DNA of 64,000 nt from JBLUOA01 sp048060095 (GCF_048060095.1 NZ_JBLUOA010000001.1:1364001-1428000), one strand, 5' to 3'; positions 43,471 to 52,936 are shown, counted from the stretch's first letter. Numbers and translations: made by a program. Notes: generated by a model from the sequence alone, not told the origin.

Positions 43471-45885
43471 ATGATGCACGAGCAACTCAATTCATCTTAC
43501 CCCGTCCTGCCGCTGCGCGATATTGTGGTGTTCCCCCACATGATCGTGCCGCTTTTCGTGGGCCGGGAAAAATCCGTCCGCGCGCTTGAAGAAGTGATGG
43601 CGGATGACAAGCAAATCCTGCTGTCGAGCCAGATCGACCCGTCGATTGACGAGCCGACCTCGGACGGGATTTACGAGGCTGGGGTTCTGGCCAATGTACT
43701 TCAACTGCTGAAACTGCCCGATGGCACCGTGAAGGTGCTGGTCGAGGGCCGTTCGCGGGTGAAGATCACGGAATATCTGGAAAACGACAATTTCTTTGAA
43801 GCGCGTGCGGTGCAGCTTCATGAAACGCCGGGTGATGCGGACGCGGTTGAGGCGCTGATCCGGTCGGTGGGCGAGGAGTTTGAGCGTTACGCCAAGATCA
43901 AGAAGAACATCCCCGAAGAGGCGCTGTCTGCGGTGGCCGAAAGCCGCGAGGCTGACAAGCTGGCCGACCTCGTCGCCGGGCATCTGGGGATCGAGGTCGA
44001 CCAGAAGCAGGAGCTTCTGGAAACGCTGGACGTGGCGGAACGGCTGGAAAAGGTTTTTGGCCACATGCAGGGCGAGATGAGCGTTCTGAAGGTCGAGAAA
44101 AAGATCAAGACGCGCGTGAAATCTCAGATGGAGCGGACCCAGCGCGAATATTATCTGAATGAGCAGATGAAGGCCATTCAGAAAGAGCTGGGCGACGGCG
44201 AAGAGGGTGCCAACGAGGTTGCGGAACTGGAAGCGAAGGTTGCGGAAACCAAGCTGTCCAAGGAAGCCCGCGAAAAGGCCGAGGCCGAGATCAAGAAGCT
44301 GAAGAACATGTCGCCCATGTCGGCAGAGGCGACGGTGGTTCGCAACTACCTCGACTGGATGCTGTCGATCCCGTGGGGCGTGAAATCGCGCGTCAAAAAG
44401 AACCTTGCCAATGCGCAGAAGGTTCTGGACGACGACCATTACGGGCTTGAGAAGGTCAAGGAACGCATCGTCGAATACCTTGCCGTGCAGCAGCGCAGCA
44501 AGAAACTGAAGGGGCCGATCATGTGCCTCGTCGGGCCTCCGGGTGTTGGTAAGACCTCGCTTGGTAAATCCGTAGCGCGGGCCACCGGGCGTGAGTTCAT
44601 CCGTATCAGCCTTGGCGGCGTGCGGGACGAATCCGAGATCCGTGGCCACCGTCGGACCTATATCGGCTCGATGCCGGGCAAGATCATCCAGGCGCTGAAG
44701 AAGGCCAAGACGACGAACCCGCTGATCCTGCTCGATGAGATCGACAAGATGGGGCAGGATTTCCGCGGCGATCCCGCAAGCGCGATGCTTGAGGTGCTGG
44801 ACCCGGAGCAGAACTCAACCTTCGTCGATCACTACCTTGAGGTCGAATATGACCTTTCGAACGTGATGTTCCTGACCACGGCGAACAGCTACAACATGCC
44901 GGGGCCGCTTCTGGACCGGATGGAGATCATTCCGCTGGCCGGCTACACCGAAGACGAAAAATCCGAGATCGCCAAGCAGCACCTGATCGCCAAGCAGATC
45001 AAGAACCACGGCCTGCGCAAGGGTGAGTTTGAGATCACCGACGAGGCGCTGATCGAAATGATCCGCACCTACACCCGCGAGGCGGGCGTCAGGAACCTTG
45101 AACGTGAGATCGCAAAGCTGGCCCGGAAAGCGGTGACGAAGATCATCAAGAAGGAAGACGAGAAAGTTGTCATCACACCTGACAACCTTGGCGATTTCCT
45201 TGGGGTGAAAAAGTTCCGCTACGGTCTGGCCGAACAGGAGGATCAGATCGGCGTCGTCACGGGCCTTGCCTGGACCAGCGTCGGCGGCGAGTTGCTGTCG
45301 ATCGAAGCACTGCGCCTGCCTGGCAAGGGCCGGATGAAGACGACCGGCAAGCTGGGCGATGTGATGAAGGAAAGCATCGACGCGGCAAGTTCGTTCGTGC
45401 GGTCGATCAGCCCGAAAATCGGGGTGAAGCCGCCGCAGTTCGATAAACTCGATATCCACGTACACGTGCCGGAAGGTGCGACCCCGAAGGACGGGCCAAG
45501 TGCCGGTGTCGGCATGGTGACATCAATCGTGTCGGTCCTGACGCAGATCCCGGTCAAGAAAGACATCGCGATGACCGGCGAAGTCACCCTGCGCGGCAAC
45601 GTGCTGCCGATCGGCGGTTTGAAGGAAAAACTGCTGGCGGCCCTGCGCGGCGGGATCAAAACCGTGCTGATCCCCGCCGAAAACGCAAAGGATCTGCCTG
45701 AGATTCCCGACAACGTGAAAAACGGGCTTGAGATCATTCCCGTCGCCCACGTGTCCGACGTTCTGAAACACGCGCTGGTGCGGGTGCCTGAACCCATCGA
45801 ATGGGACGAGGCCGCCGAAGAAGCCGCCGCCGCGAAAGCCGCGTTGAAGAAAGAAGGCGAAGGCCCGGGCGCAACCGCGCATTAG
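43471..45885 (+). CDS. lon: ATP-dependent protease Lon
   Basis: Degrades damaged and regulatory proteins in the cytosol. N-terminal substrate domain (YPVLPLRDIVVFPHMIVPLFVGRE), AAA+ domain with Walker A VGPPGVGKTSLGK and Walker B NPLILLDEIDKM, and a Ser-Lys protease domain with the active Ser in KDGPSAGVGM and the Lys in GLKEKLLAALRGG. The start MMHEQLNSSYPVL follows AAGGA and gives 804 residues; a longer in-frame start at 43399 would run over the promoter. The tail ends in an Ala/Glu-rich stretch. Confidence 0.96.
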   Translation: MMHEQLNSSYPVLPLRDIVVFPHMIVPLFVGREKSVRALEEVMADDKQILLSSQIDPSIDEPTSDGIYEAGVLANVLQLLKLPDGTVKVLVEGRSRVKITEYLENDNFFEARAVQLHETPGDADAVEALIRSVGEEFERYAKIKKNIPEEALSAVAESREADKLADLVAGHLGIEVDQKQELLETLDVAERLEKVFGHMQGEMSVLKVEKKIKTRVKSQMERTQREYYLNEQMKAIQKELGDGEEGANEVAELEAKVAETKLSKEAREKAEAEIKKLKNMSPMSAEATVVRNYLDWMLSIPWGVKSRVKKNLANAQKVLDDDHYGLEKVKERIVEYLAVQQRSKKLKGPIMCLVGPPGVGKTSLGKSVARATGREFIRISLGGVRDESEIRGHRRTYIGSMPGKIIQALKKAKTTNPLILLDEIDKMGQDFRGDPASAMLEVLDPEQNSTFVDHYLEVEYDLSNVMFLTTANSYNMPGPLLDRMEIIPLAGYTEDEKSEIAKQHLIAKQIKNHGLRKGEFEITDEALIEMIRTYTREAGVRNLEREIAKLARKAVTKIIKKEDEKVVITPDNLGDFLGVKKFRYGLAEQEDQIGVVTGLAWTSVGGELLSIEALRLPGKGRMKTTGKLGDVMKESIDAASSFVRSISPKIGVKPPQFDKLDIHVHVPEGATPKDGPSAGVGMVTSIVSVLTQIPVKKDIAMTGEVTLRGNVLPIGGLKEKLLAALRGGIKTVLIPAENAKDLPEIPDNVKNGLEIIPVAHVSDVLKHALVRVPEPIEWDEAAEEAAAAKAALKKEGEGPGATAH

Positions 45886-45912
45886 GGTTTGTGGGTCAGG
45901 TGAGATTGAGAG

Positions 45913-45941
45913 CGGCGCGCCGGAGGGTGCGCCGTTTTTTT
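45913..45941 (+). terminator. Rho-independent terminator of lon
   Basis: CGGCGC (45913-45918) pairs with GCGCCG (45929-45934), followed by seven T. It lies 28 bases after the lon stop. Confidence 0.75.
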
Positions 45942-45973
45942 GGGAAGTCCCGCGACACTTACAGTCGTAGAAA

Positions 45974-46005
45974 TGCGCCCTCGGTTTCCCGAAGGCGCAA
46001 TTTTT
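45974..46005 (+). terminator. Second hairpin with T-run downstream of lon
   Basis: TGCGCCCTCGG pairs with CCGAAGGCGCA with one mismatch, followed by ATTTTTG. It may back up the lon terminator; on the opposite strand, for the gene ending at 46055, the T-run is poorer. Confidence 0.55.
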
Positions 46006-46054
46006 GCGTTAAATGAGTGTCCTATTAACGCTCGACCGAGTTTGCGACGAAGCC

Positions 46055-46645
46055 CTATGTAAATTGGGCGACAAACTGCCTGGCTGTCATTCCAAGGCTT
46101 AGCTGACCGCCACTGATCCTCGACGGTCTTATCCGAAAGTTGATCCGATCAACTGTAGGCGTAAGCGTATTGCTGACCTGTAGTTGAACCGCAAAGGTTC
46201 CATCCGGCCGGACGCGGGCATTTTCAATAATGCCGAGAACGCGGTTGTCCGACGATCTGACAACCAGACCGATCAAGTCGTCCGCTGTCATCGTCGGGGT
46301 ATTGCCGCCTCCTCCCGTCCGCTGACGGCTTCGGGTGGTCGTCGCTGCATTTTGCGATGCTGCCGCTCCGGTGCAGTTTCTATTGATACCCACGCAGGCT
46401 CCTACACCGACGCCTTGCGTCGTCGTGGAGCGTGTTGAACCGATGTTTGCTGAAGTCGATACGCTGCCGACTTGCGAGCCGCCTACGGACGCTCCGGCGG
46501 AAACGCCGCCGCCGCCCACACTGGCCCCGGCGGAAGCTCCGCCAACGTCTACGTTTAAGTCTAGCGCTTCAGCGGGTTGACTGAACGCAAGCGCGCACAA
46601 GAAGGAGATGGCCAACGCTTGTTTGTAACATGGTCGCACTAACAT
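46055..46645 (-). CDS. Exported Gly/Ser-rich protein with a PRC-barrel-like end
   Basis: A signal peptide (about 1-27, LAISFLCALAFSQPAEA) leads into a low-complexity Gly/Ala/Ser/Val part (VGGASAGASVGGGG and repeats, to about 115) containing CVGINRNC, which may form a disulfide. The C-terminal 75 residues (DDLIGLVVRSSDNRVLGIIENARV) resemble a PRC-barrel-type fold. The upstream 278-base gap to the HU gene is strikingly A+T-rich. Function unknown. Confidence 0.65.
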   Translation of the reverse strand: MLVRPCYKQALAISFLCALAFSQPAEALDLNVDVGGASAGASVGGGGVSAGASVGGSQVGSVSTSANIGSTRSTTTQGVGVGACVGINRNCTGAAASQNAATTTRSRQRTGGGGNTPTMTADDLIGLVVRSSDNRVLGIIENARVRPDGTFAVQLQVSNTLTPTVDRINFRIRPSRISGGQLSLGMTARQFVAQFT

Positions 46646-46923
46646 TTCTCGTTACCTCTCGAATTGCAATATGCCCCCAAGCCACAACTGAAGGTAGAGG
46701 CGAAATGTGACAAGATTTTGACGGCGCAATAAAATATCAAAAAATGATTGTCCTGTGAAATATTTGATCCTCAAATTCTCATTTTCTCGACTTGTTTGCG
46801 CGCTAATGACGATTGGCATGGTTTGAGGTGCGGTTGCTTCACCTCGAAAGTCTCAAATGCGTGGATAGCCTTGCTCCCCAATCCCCGCTACGGTGCGCAA
46901 GAGTAGACAGAGTGAGGCAGAGA

Positions 46924-47286
46924 ATGGCTAAGACCACCAAGACAGTGACGACGGCGACGGAGGCTCCGGCGAAGGCGGCGGGCGCGACGGCGATTGCGGG
47001 GGCGGCCCCTGTTGTGGCGGCTCCGGTCATCAAGAAGAAAGACCTGATCGATCAGGTGGTCGAACGTTCCGGCATCAAGAAGAAGGATGCGAAGCCGGTG
47101 ATTGAGGCGATGCTGGCGGTGCTCGGCGAAGCGATCAATCGCGGGGACGAGTTGAATCTGCGTCCGCTCGGCAAGGTCAAGGTGACGCGCCGAAAGGAAG
47201 CGCCGAACGCCGATGTGATGGTGTGCAAGGTGCGCCAGCCGACGGGTGTACCGGGCGGCGGCGCTGGCCCGAAGACCGAAGACTAA
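46924..47286 (+). CDS. HU/IHF-family DNA-binding protein with an Ala-rich N-terminus
   Basis: The HU fold starts at about residue 36: KKDLIDQVVERSGIKKKDAKPVIEAMLAVLGEAI then the beta-arm region LRPLGKVKVTRRKEAPNADV. An extra 35-residue Ala/Thr/Lys leader precedes it. The DNA-binding arm is shortened compared with E. coli HU, and the end is Gly-rich. GAGG lies before the chosen ATG. The histidine phosphatase gene begins 7 bases after it. Confidence 0.8.
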   Translation: MAKTTKTVTTATEAPAKAAGATAIAGAAPVVAAPVIKKKDLIDQVVERSGIKKKDAKPVIEAMLAVLGEAINRGDELNLRPLGKVKVTRRKEAPNADVMVCKVRQPTGVPGGGAGPKTED

Positions 47287-47292
47287 GCCCCC

Positions 47293-47874
47293 ATGATGGA
47301 CGTGCGCGTGACGCATCCGCTGTTTGTCCTGCGGCATGGGCAGACGGAGTGGAACCTTGACGGACGCCTGCAAGGGCGGCGGGATTCTCCGCTGACCGCG
47401 TTGGGGCGCGCGCAGGCCGAACAGCAGCGAGGGTTGCTGAGGCAGGTGGCGGCGGATCATCCAAACCTAAAGATCTATTGCAGCCCGCTTGGCCGGGCGC
47501 GGCAAACGGCAGAGATTGCGACCGCCGGGCTGGGGCTGGCGTTTGAGGTTGACGCGCGGTTGCAGGAAGTCTCTGCCGGGGCGTGGGAAGGGCTGACGCG
47601 CGACGAGGTGCGCCTCCGTTTGAATAACGCCGATCTGGGTGAGTTCGAGATGTTCACCAACGCGCCGGAGGGGGAGAGTTTCAACGCCCTTTACGATCGC
47701 TGCGCGGTGTTCCTTGCCGAACTCTCCGGCCCGACGGCTGTTGTGACGCATGGCATCACCGGGTCGGTTCTGCGGGGCATCTTGCTGCGCCTGAGCGTTG
47801 ATGAGATGGAGCATCTGCCCCGAGAGCAGGGGCGCATCTATGCGGTATCCGGCGGGCAGGAAGTGCTGATCTAG
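47293..47874 (+). CDS. Histidine phosphatase family protein
   Basis: A branch-1 histidine phosphatase. The catalytic motif is VLRHGQTEWN (RHG), with CSPLGRARQTAEI, and the second His in VVTHGITGSV. The 193-residue size suits a phosphoglycerate-mutase-like phosphatase; the substrate cannot be told. Its TAG stop overlaps the convergent DUF2254 stop within CTAG (47871-47874). Confidence 0.85.
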   Translation: MMDVRVTHPLFVLRHGQTEWNLDGRLQGRRDSPLTALGRAQAEQQRGLLRQVAADHPNLKIYCSPLGRARQTAEIATAGLGLAFEVDARLQEVSAGAWEGLTRDEVRLRLNNADLGEFEMFTNAPEGESFNALYDRCAVFLAELSGPTAVVTHGITGSVLRGILLRLSVDEMEHLPREQGRIYAVSGGQEVLI

Positions 47875-49133
47875 CCCAACGTCACCTTTTTCGCGAGGGC
47901 GCGGAGGCGTTCCAGATCTTCCGGCAAAGTATGAGCGATTTCGGCGCGTTTCATCATCAGTGACGCCTGCTTGCGCGCGGCCTTGCGCAACCGTTCATCC
48001 CCCGTCCGCGCGAGTTCCTGCATCGCGTCCATAAAGGCGAGCGCGACGGCGAAATCGCCGGCGCCGTGACGGGCGACGGGGCCGAACGCGTCATCAAACA
48101 GCCCATCGACGGACAGACCAGGGGTCAGCACCCGGTCATATTTGTTCTTGGCCTTGGGGGCATCGACCCGCGCGGCCCAGTTATAGAACAGCCGCACGAA
48201 ATGGCCGAGGATCGACACGGCGGTGCCGGGGTCGTTCACACCGGGCGATAGCGCGCGGGCGGCGATTTCGGCGAGGGTGGTGAAGCCGAACCGCGGATCA
48301 TTGTCAAAGGTCCGGTCGCGGTCGATCAGGTAGGCATCGGCAATCGCTTCTCGCGCATCGCCGTCAATGGCAGTGGGCGCGTTGAGGTAGGCGATCGGAT
48401 CATTGCCAGTGACGAAAGTGCCGGGCATCGCCTCGACGACGATCTTGCCATCGACTTTTTTGGCGACCTCTTGCAAGGCTGAGATTTCGATGTGCTGCAC
48501 ATAGCCGATATCGGGGCTGTAGATGACGTCGGCGTCTTTTATCATTTCGGCGTGAACTTCGTCTGACACGGTTGTTGTCATCTTCTGGCGCTGGCTGAGC
48601 GCGTCTTTCGTCGCGCTTTCGACCTTTTCGACGGTCGAGCCGAGTTCGCCCAGCCGCGCGACGCTATCGACCCAGCGCACGAAGGTCAGAACGACCCAAC
48701 CGAAGATGGAGAGTGTCAGGATAAACAGGAAAAACAGGCCGTTTTCGCCGTAATATCCTGATTTCAAGGCGATAATCGCGATGATCGAAAAGATGAACGC
48801 GCCGATGAAGCTCGACAGCGCGTTCTGGGACATGTCGTCAGCCACGACCAGCTTGAAGGCGCGGGGCGTGGCAGAGGACGCGGCGGCGGAGTAGGCGGAC
48901 AGCATACTTGCCACCGCAAAGGTCGCGACTGCGAGCATGGAGCTTGAGATGATCGTCAGCAGCTTTTCGATCATGTCGAAAGAGATGTCGGGCAGCAAAT
49001 CCCAATCCCACCAACTATCGACCGTTCGCGCGGCAAAGACCGAGACAACCGCAGCGGCACAGAACAATGCCGGTTTGGCCCATAGCCGTTCGCGCAACCG
49101 TCTTAGGTAGAAGTCGATCCGTCTTATGTTCAC
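47871..49133 (-). CDS. DUF2254 membrane protein
   Basis: A 420-residue protein with four hydrophobic segments in its first half (PALFCAAAVVSVFAART, LLTIISSSMLAVATFAVASML, ALSSFIGAFIFSIIAIIALK, LFFLFILTLSIFGWVVLTFV), and a large soluble second half with DPRFGFTTLAEIAARALSPGVNDPGTAV, the block most typical of DUF2254. Role unknown. Confidence 0.85.
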   Translation of the reverse strand: MNIRRIDFYLRRLRERLWAKPALFCAAAVVSVFAARTVDSWWDWDLLPDISFDMIEKLLTIISSSMLAVATFAVASMLSAYSAAASSATPRAFKLVVADDMSQNALSSFIGAFIFSIIAIIALKSGYYGENGLFFLFILTLSIFGWVVLTFVRWVDSVARLGELGSTVEKVESATKDALSQRQKMTTTVSDEVHAEMIKDADVIYSPDIGYVQHIEISALQEVAKKVDGKIVVEAMPGTFVTGNDPIAYLNAPTAIDGDAREAIADAYLIDRDRTFDNDPRFGFTTLAEIAARALSPGVNDPGTAVSILGHFVRLFYNWAARVDAPKAKNKYDRVLTPGLSVDGLFDDAFGPVARHGAGDFAVALAFMDAMQELARTGDERLRKAARKQASLMMKRAEIAHTLPEDLERLRALAKKVTLG

Positions 49134-49296
49134 CGCGCTTGATCCCCGTGCTGGTTCTATGGATCAACTATGCACGGAGCATATGGGTCCTGACCACCGG
49201 AAACCTGTCATTTTGGCCGAGTTTCATTACGGTCGCAAAAACGTCGCAAAAGGGGCTTGCACCGCTCTGCCGACCTGCGCTATTGGTCCGCGCGAC

Positions 49297-49372
<76 letters not shown>

Positions 49373-49654
49373 CCCCCCTTAATGTTACCAAAGATCAAAC
49401 CTGCGCCACGCGCGTTTTGACCGCTGGCCGTGCGGTTCTGTGGAATGGGTTGCGATCGTTAGCACGATGGCGATCAGGGATGGTAGTTACGCGGGGCTGA
49501 AGGGCACTTTTGTCTGGTCGCTGTGGCCGGTGGCCGGCAGCGTTCTGAGCGGTCGGAGCTTTTAGCGTAATTTGCGGCGAAGGCCGCTTGACGGGGCTGG
49601 CTGGCGGGCTTAGAAGGCACCTCACGCTTGGGGCTTGCTCCGGGCGGGCAGTGA

Positions 49655-49731
49655 GCGGTTGTAGCTCAGTTGGTTAGAGTACCGGCCTGTCACGCCGGGG
49701 GTCGCGGGTTCGAGCCCCGTCAACCGCGCCA
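49655..49731 (+). tRNA. tRNA-Asp (anticodon GTC), copy 1
   Basis: The acceptor GCGGTTG pairs with CAACCGC; anticodon stem CCGGC/GCCGG around loop CTGTCAC gives anticodon GTC. CCA is encoded. It is identical to copy 2, which starts 34 bases later. Confidence 0.95.
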
Positions 49732-49765
49732 CCGCTGCCCGATCCGAACACCCGAAGCGCGATGC

Positions 49766-49842
49766 GCGGTTGTAGCTCAGTTGGTTAGAGTACCGGCCTG
49801 TCACGCCGGGGGTCGCGGGTTCGAGCCCCGTCAACCGCGCCA
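49766..49842 (+). tRNA. tRNA-Asp (anticodon GTC), copy 2
   Basis: Base-for-base repeat of copy 1 over 77 bases. The run of N begins two bases after its encoded CCA, so a third copy or part of another tRNA may be hidden in the gap. Confidence 0.95.
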
Positions 49843-49844
49843 GT

Positions 49845-49941
49845 NNNNNNNNNNNNNNNNNNNNNNNNNNNNNNNNNNNNNNNNNNNNNNNNNNNNNNNN
49901 NNNNNNNNNNNNNNNNNNNNNNNNNNNNNNNNNNNNNNNNN
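49845..49941. other. Assembly gap (97 N)
   Basis: A run of N directly after two identical tRNA-Asp genes, which suggests assembly failed on the repeat. Its true length may differ. Confidence 0.98.
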
Positions 49942-50087
49942 CCTCACGGCGTTTTGCCTTGCAAAAACGCCGACCTCCCCGAAAATCATCAACCAAAGCG
50001 GCAGTTGTTTCGAAGAAACAATGAGAGAGTGTTAGGTTTGCTTAGGGCGTCTGCGCATGGCTTTGCCGGAGACAAAAAGAGATTTCT

Positions 50088-50120
50088 GGCCTCCGGCGGG
50101 GATATTTTCAAGAAAGTGGT
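50088..50120 (+). repeat. Dispersed intergenic repeat, diverged copy 4
   Basis: GGCCTCCGGCGGGGATATTT matches the first half of the other copies; the second half (TCAAGAAAGTGGTGAG) is only loosely similar. It lies in the gene-free stretch after the assembly gap. Confidence 0.5.
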
Positions 50121-50170
50121 GAGAGGATGACCATTCGCTGGTGGTGGGGTTGCATCGCCCGGAACGAGTG

Positions 50171-50617
50171 TCAGCCGCCGCTCAGCCGGTCGACAACGCC
50201 TTGCAGGAATGTTGCTGGGCCGATTCCGACGATGAACCCAGCAACGGTTCCGAGGATGTACGGCAGACGCGCGAGCGCCTTTGGGCGTTGCAGCGCAGCG
50301 CCGTGCAAGTTGTAGCCAAACCGGATCATGGTAAGGGACACGAACACCACGATTGCCGCCATAACGGCGTTTTCATATCGGGCGAGCGTCGGGGAGTTAT
50401 CGAGATAAGCCTGAATCCCGTTCATGTTTTCAATAACCTTCCATGTCGCAAAGAGCACGACAAACCCCTTGAGGAAGGAAAAGATCTTGGGGCCGTTCCC
50501 GGCCGCTTGGACAGGCCGCGCCTGCGGGCGTCTGGCAGTCACTTGATTAGAAGACCTACCCGTTCCCGGCTTTTTTTTGATACGTTGAATCCGGTCAGCG
50601 AAACTGCTGTTCGACAT
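50171..50617 (-). CDS. Membrane protein, unknown
   Basis: A 148-residue protein with a basic N-terminal tail (IQRIKKKPGTGRSSNQVTARR) and hydrophobic segments at about 48-62 (FSFLKGFVVLFATW), 85-100 (NAVMAAIVVFVSLTMI) and 120-140 (LPYILGTVAGFIVGIGPATF). I chose the ATG at 50617; the frame extends upstream into the M20 gene without support. No family recognised. Confidence 0.55.
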   Translation of the reverse strand: MSNSSFADRIQRIKKKPGTGRSSNQVTARRPQARPVQAAGNGPKIFSFLKGFVVLFATWKVIENMNGIQAYLDNSPTLARYENAVMAAIVVFVSLTMIRFGYNLHGAALQRPKALARLPYILGTVAGFIVGIGPATFLQGVVDRLSGG

Positions 50618-50714
50618 TGTTGCCCCCGCAATAGATGTAGGAGGGATAAATCGCCTGTAACTGTGGTCGTTTCGCGGCGCAATTTCGAAGATTATTGGGT
50701 TCCGGCTGCGTCGC

Positions 50715-52091
50715 CTATTCACTCAGCGCCGCGAGCACCCTTGCCCAGCTTCTGATGCCTTTGTGAAAGCTCTCGACGTTATATTTTTCATTGGGCGAGT
50801 GGATCGCGTCGTCGTCCTGGGCGAAGCCGATCAGCATCGCGTCCATGTCGAGGATTTCCTTGAAATAGCCCGCGATGGGGATGGAGCCGCCCATGCCGAC
50901 GAACACGGCCTCTCGGTTCCATTCGTCGGTGAGGGCGCGGCGGGCGGCGTCGAAATCGGGGCGGTCGATGTTCATCACGGCGGCGGGGGCGCCCTCAAGC
51001 GACTGGTTCCATGTCACTCGGGCGTCCGGGGACAACTGGGCGTCGACATGCGCGCGGATTTTGTCGCGGAGCGCGTTCGGGTCCATATCGCCGACGAGGC
51101 GGCAGGTCAGTTTGCAGTGTGCCTCTGCCGGGATGACGGTTTTTGATCCCGCGCCCTGATAGCCGCCCCAGATGCCGTTGATTTCAAGGGTTGGGCGGGC
51201 CCATTGCTGTTCGAGGGTGGAATAGCCCTTTTCGCCATGGGGTTGGCTGTAGCCAACACTGTTGAGATAAGTCTTTTCGTCAAAGCCGCAGGATTCCCAT
51301 TGGCGTTTCAGGTCGTCCGGGACTTCGTGCACGCCGTCGTAGAAGCCATCGACCGCGACGCGCCCGTCTTCGTCATGAAACGATGCGATGATGCGGGAGA
51401 TTTCGCGGAGCGGATTGAGCCCCGGCCCGCCGTAGTGGCCGGAATGCAGGTCGATGCGCGGCCCGTGAATGGTGAATTCATCCTTCAACATCCCGCGCAG
51501 CTGCGACGCGATGGAGGGCACGCCGGGCGCGACCATCGAGGTATCGCAGATCAGGGCGACATCGCTGGTGAGTTCTTCGGCGTTTTCTTCCATGAAAGGG
51601 ATGAGGGAAGGAGAGCCGGATTCTTCTTCGCCCTCAAAGAAGAACGTGAGGCGGGCGGGGAGGGTGCCGTTGACGGCCTTCCATGCGCGGCAGGCCTCGA
51701 CAAAGGTCATCAGCTGCCCCTTGTCGTCAGAGGCGCCGCGGCCCCGGATCACTTTGCCGTTCGGAGTGTCTTCGATCTGCGGCTCAAACGGCGGGGTGTT
51801 CCAAAGGTCGAGCGGATCGACCGGCTGCACGTCGTAATGGCCGTAGAACAGCAGGCTGGGGCCGCTGTCGCCGCCATGTGCGACCACCATCGGATGGCCG
51901 GGGGTCGGGCGTTTTGAGGCATCCAGCCCGATTGATTTCAGGTCGGACACCAGCCAATCGGCGGCGGCGTCGCAGTCTTCCTTATAGGCCGGGTCGGTTG
52001 AGATTGAGCGAATCCGCAAAAGCTCCTGCAACCGGTTGAGCGCGCTGTCGAGGTCTTGGTCAATACGGGAAAGGACTGCGTCGAGGCTCAT
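50715..52091 (-). CDS. M20 family metallopeptidase (dipeptidase)
   Basis: A cytosolic zinc peptidase of 458 residues, similar to the dipeptidase branch that includes carnosinase-like enzymes. Zinc and catalytic motifs are all present: LLFYGHYDVQP, GRGASDDKGQ, EGEEESGSPSL and the C-terminal AIHSPNEKYNVE. The lid domain (RIDLHSGHYGGPGLNP) carries the His of the active site. The substrate is not determined. Confidence 0.9.
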   Translation of the reverse strand: MSLDAVLSRIDQDLDSALNRLQELLRIRSISTDPAYKEDCDAAADWLVSDLKSIGLDASKRPTPGHPMVVAHGGDSGPSLLFYGHYDVQPVDPLDLWNTPPFEPQIEDTPNGKVIRGRGASDDKGQLMTFVEACRAWKAVNGTLPARLTFFFEGEEESGSPSLIPFMEENAEELTSDVALICDTSMVAPGVPSIASQLRGMLKDEFTIHGPRIDLHSGHYGGPGLNPLREISRIIASFHDEDGRVAVDGFYDGVHEVPDDLKRQWESCGFDEKTYLNSVGYSQPHGEKGYSTLEQQWARPTLEINGIWGGYQGAGSKTVIPAEAHCKLTCRLVGDMDPNALRDKIRAHVDAQLSPDARVTWNQSLEGAPAAVMNIDRPDFDAARRALTDEWNREAVFVGMGGSIPIAGYFKEILDMDAMLIGFAQDDDAIHSPNEKYNVESFHKGIRSWARVLAALSE

Positions 52092-52212
52092 GCCGGGAAC
52101 TCCTGCTCTGGTTGTTTCGGGGCCACAGTATCAAGGCGCGCGGGCATGTCCAGACAAGCACTGGAAGCTATCGGAATATCCCGTTAGTCTTCCGAAAATT
52201 CTGGAGGAACAG

Positions 52213-52824
52213 ATGCGAAAATCTATGGTCGTGGCGGTGGTCTGTCTGGTGGGTCTGATGGCACAAGCTGCGGGTGCGCAAGTGGTGAATGAATCGACGG
52301 CACGAAGTGCGCTGTTTGCGCCGCGCGGGCTGGATGTGCGCTTTGTGAATACGGAGCGGTTGTCGGAAAACGATCGCGCCCTGCTGCCCGCGCTTGAGCG
52401 TGAGATGGAGCGGTCAGATCAGGTGTTTTACTACGGCGCGACGGCGCTTGCGCCGGACGAGGGGTTCATGTCGAACACCAACCAGATCGCCGCGAACCAC
52501 CATTCGCTTGCGGCGGCTGAGGCGGCGGCGCTGGCCGCGTGCAATGCGGCGCGGCAATCCTCGACCCCGTGTGTTGTGGTCGGGCATATCATACCGCGAA
52601 AATATGAGCCGGGCCGCGCGATTCAGTTGGGGCAGGCGGCGACCGCCGATTTCCGCCGTAACTATCGCCGCGGGCGTGGGCCGAAAGCCTTTGCGATTTC
52701 GCCTTCGACCGGCCAATGGGGAATCGGCAAGGGCGATGGCGCTGCCGAGGCGGCCCTTTCCGCCTGCACAAATCAGCGCGGCCAAGGGGGCGCGACAGAT
52801 TGTAACATTATTATCAACGACTAG
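52213..52824 (+). CDS. Exported hypothetical protein with a DUF4189-like end
   Basis: A 203-residue protein with a signal peptide (about 1-22, MVVAVVCLVGLMAQAAGA). The C-terminal half (AFAISPSTGQWGIGKGDGAAEAALSACTNQRG) has the Ala/Cys pattern of DUF4189-type proteins, with cysteines in LAACNAARQSSTPCVVVG and DCNIII that could form disulfides. GGAGGAAC lies before the ATG. It precedes hemA by 112 bases, but nothing ties it to heme synthesis. Confidence 0.7.
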   Translation: MRKSMVVAVVCLVGLMAQAAGAQVVNESTARSALFAPRGLDVRFVNTERLSENDRALLPALEREMERSDQVFYYGATALAPDEGFMSNTNQIAANHHSLAAAEAAALAACNAARQSSTPCVVVGHIIPRKYEPGRAIQLGQAATADFRRNYRRGRGPKAFAISPSTGQWGIGKGDGAAEAALSACTNQRGQGGATDCNIIIND

Positions 52825-52896
52825 GACTCGCGTCCGCCAGCCGTTTTCCGCTAGAATGGAACCGAAGCGGGGGGACGGACCTCGGTGAAGCGACCT

Positions 52897-52912
52897 GGTG
52901 GCCCCGGCCACC
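52897..52912 (+). promoter_or_regulatory. Short hairpin in the hemA leader
   Basis: GGTGGCC and GGCCACC form a perfect 7-base stem with a 2-base turn, ending 24 bases before the hemA start codon. It could affect mRNA stability or translation. No T-run follows. Confidence 0.35.
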
Positions 52913-52936
52913 ATGCCACATCCAGGAGAATACGCC

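Noticed and set aside
47871..47874. Convergent stops sharing CTAG
   Set aside because: A four-base overlap of convergent stop codons is common in compact genomes and needs no special explanation.
49655..50170. Integrated element at the tRNA-Asp genes
   Set aside because: No integrase, repeat of the tRNA 3' end or phage gene is visible after the gap; the N run prevents a firm answer.
52806..52818. Possible FNR/FnrL site before hemA
   Set aside because: Only the right half (ATCAA) is present; the left half does not match TTGAT, so it is not a credible site.
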